From: Candidatus Omnitrophota bacterium
GTDB taxonomy: Bacteria; Omnitrophota; Koll11; Zapsychrales; Fredricksoniimonadaceae
DNA: 29,228 nt
Assembly: GCA_023247595.1 (NCBI GenBank)
Contig: JAHFGF010000002.1
Coordinates: 1-29,228, forward strand
Direction: 5' to 3'
The notes under the pieces are model-generated. The model saw only the letters and a list, made by a program, of their open reading frames with translations, made no database searches and was not told where the DNA came from. The position numbers and the translations under genes are program-made. Below, in pieces: positions 14,533 to 21,061 of the stretch (position 1 is the stretch's first letter; each line of letters opens with the position of its first letter).

Positions 14533-16098
14533 TTATTTGACCTGCACTTTAAACGAAGTCAGGACAAATTCTCCGCTTTGTTCACTCTGGATTCCCATCA
14601 AATTTACCGCCTTAGAATATTTTTTAATCAGTTCATCTGACTTGAGCAAATTAACCCACGCATAAACCATTTTAAATTGTTCATTGGGGTCATTGGCGTA
14701 AACATAGCCGGAAAATTCCATGATCATGGGCCGGGATAAAGCGTCCTGTTCTTTGTCCGCAGGTGTGTTTTGGCTTGAACCCTTTAATTTTGCCTTATCA
14801 TATTTGACTTGTAGTTTTGTAAACCACATCCCCGTAGGCAAGTTTTTTGCAACGTGGGTCAAAACCACTGCGACATCACTCGGCTGATAGACCACTTGAT
14901 AATCTTTTAAGTTATTTTGATTTTCTAAAATTTTAGCCTGAATGTCGTCGGGCTTCATGTCCACAAAAGCCCCCTGAATTTCGACAACGGCGTCATATTG
15001 CTTTTTATATTTCGCAACATTCATTTTGGTCAGAAAAAGAACTACCGCGAGAACCGCCACACAAATCACCCCAAATTTAATGGCCGGTATATACTCTTCG
15101 GGGATTTTTTCCTGTATCTTAGCCGCCTGGCTGGTCGTCGGAAGAACTCCGGATAAATTAAAATCCACAAGTTTCGCTAAAGACTTGATATTAATCCCGT
15201 GAGCGCACACCAAACCAGAATCGATCGCGGTTGTAAACTTACCTAATCCCTGCGTGTTTATTTTCTTAACCGAAAGCTCCAACTCTTTTTGCAATACCAC
15301 GGCAAGATTGTCATCTGAGGCAAAAGACAACGTGTAAAGCTCCTCTATCTTCTCGCTATTGAATTGCCGCATATAAAAATCGAGGGATATTTTTATCTCA
15401 TTAAATAATTTCTTACGCAGCATTTCCATATCCAAAGGAGCCATCTTTAAGGTCGGATTCTGCAGTTGAAAATCACGGACAAACTGAACAACACCCTTAT
15501 CAATAATAATAATTCCGGGGTCAGAAAAATCGGTCAGCAAAACAGCTATCTTCTGATCAGACCTAATCAATTTCCGATGCAGCAATATTCTGGCAATGCT
15601 CATGGGCGCCGGCTCGCTAAATACAACATTCAATCCAGCCTGCTTTAATATTAATTTATATCTTTCAAGAATTTCCCGACGGATGGCGACAAAATGAACC
15701 CGCATCCTTTTAACCTTATCTTCAACAAAAGGCAGCGCATGGAAATTATAAGAAAGATCTTTCAAATTAAACGGTATATATTTCTTAACTTCAAACTCAA
15801 CAACACCGCGCACTTCGCTGGGCTTTAATACTGGAATGACAAACGACCGGATGACGATATCTTTGGAAGGCAGCGAAAGATTGACGTCCACCTGACTAAC
15901 ACCATTCGCTTTAAGCGCTTCTTTAAGAGGGGCAACAAACTGAGTATCATCGGTATTGATTATGGGAGAGACCGGATCTACGATCGGAGCCGGATGATGG
16001 GACACTCGAAAGACTTTTTGGGGAACATCCTGATGTGATTCAGAAACGCAAAAGGCGCTGTGCCCCCAAAATATTCCTAAATTTTTCCCATTTGACAT
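14533..16098 (-). CDS. pilM: PilM-PilN fusion (GspL-like architecture)
   Basis: A 521-aa protein joining two genes that are separate in most type IV pilus operons. Residues 1 to about 340 are an actin-like PilM domain (SLPSKDIVIRSFVIPVLKPS, EVKKYIPFNLKDLSYNFH, FVAIRREILERYKLILKQAG, GLNVVFSEPAPMSIARI). A membrane segment follows (IKFGVICVAVLAVVLFLT, about 350-370), then a coiled coil and a PilN-like periplasmic domain (VVLTHVAKNLPTGMWFTKLQ, MIMEFSGYVYAND). The nucleotide site looks degenerate: the usual G-I-D-x-G start of PilM reads LGIFWGHS and the second phosphate loop reads LLTDFSDPGI. GspL proteins have the same cytoplasmic-TM-periplasmic design. No clear ribosome-binding site; a strong promoter lies about 190 nt upstream. 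Confidence 0.88.
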   Translation of the reverse strand: MSNGKNLGIFWGHSAFCVSESHQDVPQKVFRVSHHPAPIVDPVSPIINTDDTQFVAPLKEALKANGVSQVDVNLSLPSKDIVIRSFVIPVLKPSEVRGVVEFEVKKYIPFNLKDLSYNFHALPFVEDKVKRMRVHFVAIRREILERYKLILKQAGLNVVFSEPAPMSIARILLHRKLIRSDQKIAVLLTDFSDPGIIIIDKGVVQFVRDFQLQNPTLKMAPLDMEMLRKKLFNEIKISLDFYMRQFNSEKIEELYTLSFASDDNLAVVLQKELELSVKKINTQGLGKFTTAIDSGLVCAHGINIKSLAKLVDFNLSGVLPTTSQAAKIQEKIPEEYIPAIKFGVICVAVLAVVLFLTKMNVAKYKKQYDAVVEIQGAFVDMKPDDIQAKILENQNNLKDYQVVYQPSDVAVVLTHVAKNLPTGMWFTKLQVKYDKAKLKGSSQNTPADKEQDALSRPMIMEFSGYVYANDPNEQFKMVYAWVNLLKSDELIKKYSKAVNLMGIQSEQSGEFVLTSFKVQVK

Positions 16099-16162
16099 AA
16101 AATTTTCGGCTAAGCGGAGCTATTAAAGACGTTTAACTAAACTTTTCCTTAACCTGAAATAA

Positions 16163-16267
16163 TTAACATGTAGATAAGACTTCAATCATTTCGCTTTTGA
16201 CTGCTGATTCTTCTGTAATACTAAGAAAATCAAGCACTAAAAACAAATCTGACAAAGTATTAGCCAT
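16163..16267 (-). CDS. Possible 34-codon leader ORF upstream of pilM
   Basis: Within the transcribed leader of the pilM operon an ATG at 16267 opens 34 codons ending in TAA at 16165-16163. The peptide would start MANTLSDLFLVLDFLS, continue with a polar EESAVKSEMIEVL part and end in Cys. The first codon lies about 13 nt after the predicted transcription start, and no Shine-Dalgarno site is visible. I do not recognise it. It could be a small protein, a leader peptide, or chance. It is the only coding candidate in the 313-nt gap 16099-16411. Confidence 0.25.
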   Translation of the reverse strand: MANTLSDLFLVLDFLSITEESAVKSEMIEVLSTC

Positions 16268-16286
16268 TAATCGATATGTTAAAAAC

Positions 16287-16315
16287 ATTAGACAATACCC
16301 GCCTACCTTTGTCAA
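16287..16315 (-). promoter_or_regulatory. Sigma-70 promoter of the pilM-pilC operon
   Basis: On the minus strand TTGACA (16315-16310) is followed by a 17-nt spacer and TCTAAT (16292-16287), 6 of 6 and 5 of 6 matches to consensus. Transcription should start near 16280, leaving a leader of about 180 nt before the pilM ATG at 16098. This marks the boundary between the Tol-like gene group and the pilus core operon. Confidence 0.8.
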
Positions 16316-16411
16316 CGCTTTTAACCTTTATTTGGAGCTATAAATCGATATAAAAATAATTAATTGTAAAAAAATGCGGTTGGCTGAAGAATTGTCAAAC
16401 GATGATGCTGG

Positions 16412-16747
16412 TTAGTTAGGTATTGTGGTTGTAAATGTAAGGGTATTGGTGCTGTTAGGGCCTGTATTAGCGGCAGTTACCGACACCGAAAACGTTTTAT
16501 TATCTAAAGTTTCAGTCAATGTTCCAGGCATTGCCCCTCCGGCAGCCAAATCTGAATAGGTCTTTGCGTAGGCGCCAATTGCCAATTGTTCGGCTTTGAT
16601 ATGATCCACCTGATCTTCCGCTGAAATAACATGTGAAGCCCCGCGGGTTAGAATGCCGATCGTATAAACCATGATGATAATCGTAACCATGAGCACCATG
16701 ATTAAGACCATACCAGATTCATTTCTTCGGCGTCTAATAAGCACCAT
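16412..16747 (-). CDS. PilX/GspK-like minor pilin
   Basis: A 111-aa protein starting with an Arg-rich leader (MVLIRRRRNESG) and then MVLIMVLMVTIIIMVYTIGIL. Position 5 of the mature protein is Met instead of Glu, as in GspK and related tip pilins. The G-M-V-L-I start is typical of PilX-type proteins. The remaining domain is short (about 75 residues), with AEDQVDHIKAEQLAIGAYAK as the helix end. It is smaller than true GspK, so it may be reduced. AGAGG precedes the ATG by 4 nt. It ends the tol-like group and is followed by the 313-nt gap holding the pilM promoter. Confidence 0.7.
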   Translation of the reverse strand: MVLIRRRRNESGMVLIMVLMVTIIIMVYTIGILTRGASHVISAEDQVDHIKAEQLAIGAYAKTYSDLAAGGAMPGTLTETLDNKTFSVSVTAANTGPNSTNTLTFTTTIPN

Positions 16748-16756
16748 AAAGCCTCT

Positions 16757-16990
16757 CTAACTGCGAACTTCCTCGATGAGACTCTTACATTGAGGACAGG
16801 TTTGAAATGAAGCCACTTGGTAATTAAAATAGACAAAACAGCAATACGGACATTGTCTAAAATTCTGGGCGCTTTGAATGCCAGAATCACTTTTACTATT
16901 ACAATTATAAATGACCCATAAAACCATAACAAGGGCCATATTAAAAAATAAAAAAAGCGCAATTGCGGTTGAAAAATCAATCTTGATCAT
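16757..16990 (-). CDS. Small membrane protein with zinc-ribbon-like tail
   Basis: A 77-aa protein I cannot assign to a named family. One membrane segment (about residues 8-28, STAIALFLFFNMALVMVLWV) is followed by a short linker and a probable zinc ribbon: CPYC near residue 47 and CPQC near residue 67. The spacing of about 16 residues between the two CxxC knuckles suits a rubredoxin-like or treble-clef ribbon facing the cytoplasm or periplasm. It overlaps the previous gene by 14 nt and is followed after 9 nt by the PilX/GspK-like gene, so it is co-translated with the ExbD-associated group and may be an accessory of that complex. Confidence 0.65.
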   Translation of the reverse strand: MIKIDFSTAIALFLFFNMALVMVLWVIYNCNSKSDSGIQSAQNFRQCPYCCFVYFNYQVASFQTCPQCKSLIEEVRS

Positions 16991-17408
16991 TTCGGTCCAA
17001 TTTCATCCTAACAGGCGTAAATTCCCCGCCTAAACCTTCCAGGTCGTTTTTGTATTTTACTACACCACTTTCCTTATTCGTCGTTGGCTTAAATTGGATT
17101 TTGTCCTGCACCAGGACTGCGCTGGTTAAACGCGGCTTAATCATTTGGCGAGCCGAAGAATCCCGCCTGACATCTAAATTAAATTTTTGTTTTTCAGAAA
17201 TTTTTTGGTGTTCATCCATATTGACGGTAGAAAATAAATCTTGATCGCTGAGCAGTGAACCTAAAAAAACGAAATACGGCCTGGCAAAAGCTTTCGGTAA
17301 AGGAAAAGTCAAAACAAATGAAAATAAAATCACCAAATGCACGACTGCCGAGACTAACAGCATAAAAGGCATTTTCATTCGAAAAGAAAAGAAATTCATA
17401 ACCATCAT
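16977..17408 (-). CDS. Anchored periplasmic protein in TonB/TolA position
   Basis: A 143-aa protein with a short cytoplasmic start, one membrane segment (about residues 13-33, PFMLLVSAVVHLVILFSFVL) and a polar, Lys-rich remainder with little predicted structure. The N-terminal SAVVHLVILF resembles TonB-type anchors, where a His in the first helix (here in VVHL) touches ExbB/ExbD. I see no TonB or TolA C-terminal domain, so it is either a short transducer or a diverged partner. Its start overlaps the ExbD-like stop by 4 nt. The reading begins with several Met codons (residues 1, 2 and 4), and the exact start is uncertain. Confidence 0.6.
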   Translation of the reverse strand: MMVMNFFSFRMKMPFMLLVSAVVHLVILFSFVLTFPLPKAFARPYFVFLGSLLSDQDLFSTVNMDEHQKISEKQKFNLDVRRDSSARQMIKPRLTSAVLVQDKIQFKPTTNKESGVVKYKNDLEGLGGEFTPVRMKLDRNDQD

Positions 17409-17806
17409 TCCCGGGTGGCCGCGATATTAATCCGTTCAATCCCCATCACCCGGCAAAGATCCCAAACGTCCACAATCCTCCCCACCGACGCCCTTCTGTC
17501 AGCCTTGATAAGAATGGGTGACTTATTTTTTGAAAGCAAACCTAACTGATCGTGTAAATCTTTGATTGAAACAATAACATTGCGCCAATAAATAACATTT
17601 TCACCAGTAATGGTAATGACCGCATTCTCCTCTTGCAAAGTATCACTGGTCACTGTTTTGGGTAAACTGACATTGATATCAGGAACCAAAGTAAACGAAG
17701 TGGATAACATGTAAAACGAAATTAAAAGAAACAGCACATTGACAATCGGCAGCATATCCAAGACAGGATGACCAATTTTTAGAGTGACATGGCGGGTAAA
17801 TTTCAA
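17405..17806 (-). CDS. ExbD/TolR-family protein with Asp-to-Asn change in the membrane helix
   Basis: A 133-aa protein with a single membrane segment and a periplasmic domain, the usual ExbD/TolR layout. The periplasmic half has INVSLPKT, ITITGENVIYWRN, and SPILIKADRRASVGRIVDVWDLCRVMGI, close to the family pattern vxikaDxxvxxgxvvxvmdxxrxaGi. In ExbD/TolR the helix begins P-x-I-D, where the Asp (Asp25 of E. coli ExbD) carries protons. Here the same position reads PIVN, so it is Asn23. The nearest acidic residue is Asp17. The gene follows the ExbB-like gene by 13 nt. Confidence 0.9.
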   Translation of the reverse strand: MKFTRHVTLKIGHPVLDMLPIVNVLFLLISFYMLSTSFTLVPDINVSLPKTVTSDTLQEENAVITITGENVIYWRNVIVSIKDLHDQLGLLSKNKSPILIKADRRASVGRIVDVWDLCRVMGIERINIAATRE

Positions 17807-17819
17807 AGGATATTCCTTG

Positions 17820-18455
17820 TTAAATGCGGGAATCGGATAATTGGGAAAGTAAATTAATAAGTTCCATTGCCGCCCGTTCCATCTCCCCGATAAAATGATT
17901 TGTCTGAACCACCAAAAAATTGTATGCGAGCGTTGTTGGAACCGCGACCGCTAAACCAAAAATTGTTGTTAAAAGCGCCTGCCATATTCCTCCGGCAATA
18001 TCGCCTTGGGTCAGAGGGTTTAATGCGGCCGCTCTCGTCTGAATAATATAAAAACTATTGGTCATACCCACAACCGTACCAAGCAAGCCCAAAAGCGGCG
18101 CAATGTGAGAAACGGTTACTAGCGCCACGAGATTACGCTCAAGCTGTAAAATTTCCCAATGACTGGCGCCTTCCATCTCTTCTTTAAGGATGTCCCGTGG
18201 GGAACCAAATTTCATCACGCCCGCTTTAATAATTTTGGCAACCGGTAACGGACTTTTTTCACACAATAAAACCGCGTCCTTGATTTTATTTTGTTTGATT
18301 AAGTCAAAAACCTTTACTTTAAACGATTGCGCGTCTCCCGAGATCGATAAAAAATAAAAAATTTTCTCAAAAATCACAGCCATGCTGACCAATGAACACA
18401 TTAAAATCAGCCACATCACCGGACCGCCTTTAATCATTATCTGCCATAAATTCAT
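17820..18455 (-). CDS. MotA/TolQ/ExbB-family proton channel protein
   Basis: A 211-aa inner-membrane protein with three membrane segments. I choose the ATG at 18455 because the GGAGG that precedes it by 5 nt would lie inside the coding part of the longer reading from 18467. The start MNLWQIMIKGGPVMWLILM is typical of TolQ/ExbB. The conserved block LLGLLGTVVGMTNSF and the last helix GIWQALLTTIFGLAVAVPTT keep the Thr residues that line the channel in E. coli ExbB (Thr148 and Thr181). It would form a pentamer around the ExbD-like dimer and use the proton motive force, if the ExbD change at Asn23 allows it. Confidence 0.93.
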   Translation of the reverse strand: MNLWQIMIKGGPVMWLILMCSLVSMAVIFEKIFYFLSISGDAQSFKVKVFDLIKQNKIKDAVLLCEKSPLPVAKIIKAGVMKFGSPRDILKEEMEGASHWEILQLERNLVALVTVSHIAPLLGLLGTVVGMTNSFYIIQTRAAALNPLTQGDIAGGIWQALLTTIFGLAVAVPTTLAYNFLVVQTNHFIGEMERAAMELINLLSQLSDSRI

Positions 18456-18509
18456 GCAAACCTCCAAAATAACTGACGGAAAACCGAAATCCGCACAACT
18501 CCAAAAAAA

Positions 18510-21011
18510 TTACTTTTTAGCAGGCTTTGTATTATTGATCCAATCAATTCTCTCCTGAGCATATTTTGATTCTTCTGTCTGATACGAGAGCACTTTTTGA
18601 TAGGTCGTCTTCGCGTTACCCCAATCTTCATTGTTTTCAAAAATTCTGGCCGCGCGTAAATACGCCTTGATTCCCCATTCAGGTTCGTCTTTATATAAAT
18701 ACGGAACTTTTAAATACGCTTCTACGGCTTTTTCCCACGAGGACATTGCCTCATAAGCATCTCCTATTGAAAACTGAAGCTGAACATCAGAAATAACGCT
18801 TGCCCCTTTAGGGGAAGACAGGGCATCCAGATAGGTGTGCGCTTCCTTTTCAAATTCCGATGACTTGCGATAAACCTGCGCCAACTTCATATACGCATCC
18901 CGCCGGAATTCCGGATTACTATTAATAATTTTTTGATAGGTTTCAGCCGCCTTTTCAGGGTCTAACTCTTTGGAAAAAATACCAGCGATAGAAAGCCCGG
19001 CTTTTGCCGTAATTTCTTTATCCGTTTCCGGAATCTTGCGGTATTCACTGATTGCCTTATCAAACTCTTTGTTTAACTCATATGCCTGGCCCAATTCATA
19101 GTGAACCAATCCCAACTGATTCGATTCTTTAAAACGGGTAAGAATTTGCTGATAAAAATCAATGGCCTGAACGTAATCTCCAGCTTTAAAATAAAACTGC
19201 CCTAGCCAAAATAATGAGTCCTCTTCCGTCTCAGTTCCCTGATACTTATAGATTATTAATTTAAACCTTCGAATCGCCTCTTTGTCCTGTCCCATCGTAT
19301 GATAGGCCTTGGCAATTCCAACTTCAGAATTTCGGATAACGGGGAGATTATTAGGATACAACTTGATGATTTTCTGAAATAATTTGATCGCATCATCCGG
19401 CTTAGATAAATTCAGCAAACAAAGGGCCATCACATAATTCGCCTCGGGAATAAAATCCTGAGGATGATTGGGATTTTTTAAGAACGCTTCAACCGATTTA
19501 ATCGCCGCCGCCCAGTCACCTTTTTTAAAATATGCCACACCGAGATAGTAATCAATATCCCCCAAATATTTGCTTTTAGGAAAATTTTGCTGCAGGCTCT
19601 GAAACGCGAGAGTAGCCAATTCAATTTTAGATAATTTCAAAAGAGCAATACCCTGACGGTACTGAACATAATCGGCATAAACGCTCCCAGGATATTCTTT
19701 AAGCACCCTGTCATAAACTTCAACTGCCTTGTCCCATTGATCCATATCCTGATACGCATCGCCAATTTGAGTCAATGCACTCACTTTAACGGTCGTACTT
19801 TTTGTTTTATCCAAAACATTTTGAAAAGAAGAAATGGATTGATCAATTTGACCCATTTTCAGATACGTCCAGGCAAGACCGAAATTGGCCTTTTCCACGA
19901 TTTCCTGAGAACTCCCGTTAGATCCTCCCATATCAATCACGACTTTATATTCGCGGATAGCTTCACTGTATTTTTGCAGCGAATAATAAACATTCGCCAT
20001 GCCTAAGTGCGCCTCGAGAAGACGCGGGCTTTTAGGAAAAAGCTCAATAAGTTTTTCATAAGCCTCTAACGCATGCGAGGTGTCGCCTGTTTCCGAATAA
20101 AAACTGGCTTTCCCCAAATAAATATCATCGGTTAAACCGCTTTTTTCTTGGGCCAGCACTTCCGCCCTATTAAACGCGTCGATACTCGAGCTATAATCTT
20201 TTAACTTAAGAAATCCCCATCCTTGACTTATTAATGAAGCCACAATAAGCGAAGAATCCTGTGAGGCGTCCTGAACTTTTTTATAGTATAAGTTTGCTTC
20301 CAGATATTTTTCCTGATAGTAATACGATTCGGCAACATTAAAATCAACCTGAACCGCCTTATTTGTTTGAGGAAACTTGAGCATATACTTTTTAAACAAT
20401 TCAACCGATCCGAAATAATCCCCTTGATTATACGCGCATTCGGCAATTTTATAGATGGCGTCTTCCGTCAGTTGATGGTCAGGAAATTTCACAACCAATT
20501 TTTTAAAGATTTCAGATGATTCCTTATATTTTTTTTGATCAAAATAGGCCCAACCCAAAGAATACAACGCTTGAGGCGCATAAACAGAGTCTGGATAAAG
20601 CTCAATGACCTGTTTATAGTTTTTTTCCGCCTGATCGTAATCCAAACCTTTTAAATAGGTTTCTCCCAGCCAAAACAAAATCGCATCCTTGAACTCCGAA
20701 TATTGAGCAAGACTTTGGAATGTGTTAAATGCCTTCAAATACTGGTTCTTAAAAAAATAACATTGGCCGGATAACAACAGCACCTGCACGCGGCGGTCAG
20801 ACTGAGGATATTTTTGAAGAAAATCTTCGATATAGCGGATGGCCACATCATAAAAACCATCATCAAAAGCGCTCTGGGCCACAAAAAACAATTCTTTTTC
20901 CTCGTCTTCTGCGCCATAAGCCGCAGGACTTATGGAAACAAAAGCCGCCTGAATCGCACAAAGAAAAACAAGCGCCAATACTTTAATTTTTAAAATTTTC
21001 ATGATGTTCAT
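18510..21011 (-). CDS. Large periplasmic TPR protein
   Basis: An 833-aa protein with a signal peptide (MKILKIKVLALVFLCAIQ, cut near YGA|EDE) and then at least 15 tetratricopeptide-type repeats to the end. These include IRYIEDFLQKYPQSDRRVQV, PQALYSLGWAYFDQKKYKES and YADYVQYRQGIALLKLSKIE. The repeats of 34-38 residues with K-x-x-x-x-Y-P endings resemble YbgF/CpoB, BamD and gliding-associated TPR proteins. It precedes ExbB and ExbD homologues by 54 nt, as CpoB or AglT-type TPR proteins accompany Tol-like motors, so it is probably the periplasmic scaffold of that complex. Two start codons are possible, 21011 and 21002; neither has a good ribosome-binding site. Confidence 0.85.
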   Translation of the reverse strand: MNIMKILKIKVLALVFLCAIQAAFVSISPAAYGAEDEEKELFFVAQSAFDDGFYDVAIRYIEDFLQKYPQSDRRVQVLLLSGQCYFFKNQYLKAFNTFQSLAQYSEFKDAILFWLGETYLKGLDYDQAEKNYKQVIELYPDSVYAPQALYSLGWAYFDQKKYKESSEIFKKLVVKFPDHQLTEDAIYKIAECAYNQGDYFGSVELFKKYMLKFPQTNKAVQVDFNVAESYYYQEKYLEANLYYKKVQDASQDSSLIVASLISQGWGFLKLKDYSSSIDAFNRAEVLAQEKSGLTDDIYLGKASFYSETGDTSHALEAYEKLIELFPKSPRLLEAHLGMANVYYSLQKYSEAIREYKVVIDMGGSNGSSQEIVEKANFGLAWTYLKMGQIDQSISSFQNVLDKTKSTTVKVSALTQIGDAYQDMDQWDKAVEVYDRVLKEYPGSVYADYVQYRQGIALLKLSKIELATLAFQSLQQNFPKSKYLGDIDYYLGVAYFKKGDWAAAIKSVEAFLKNPNHPQDFIPEANYVMALCLLNLSKPDDAIKLFQKIIKLYPNNLPVIRNSEVGIAKAYHTMGQDKEAIRRFKLIIYKYQGTETEEDSLFWLGQFYFKAGDYVQAIDFYQQILTRFKESNQLGLVHYELGQAYELNKEFDKAISEYRKIPETDKEITAKAGLSIAGIFSKELDPEKAAETYQKIINSNPEFRRDAYMKLAQVYRKSSEFEKEAHTYLDALSSPKGASVISDVQLQFSIGDAYEAMSSWEKAVEAYLKVPYLYKDEPEWGIKAYLRAARIFENNEDWGNAKTTYQKVLSYQTEESKYAQERIDWINNTKPAKK

Positions 21012-21061
21012 TATATCAAGCTTAAACCTTTTTCAATTTGGTTAACAATTCAAGGAATAGT

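Noticed and set aside
21002..21036. TTGAAA (21036-21031) and TATAAT (21015-21010) before the TPR gene, possibly giving a leaderless mRNA
   Set aside because: The spacer is only 15 nt and the -10 overlaps the first ATG. A start at 21002 would fit a leaderless mRNA, but evidence is too thin.
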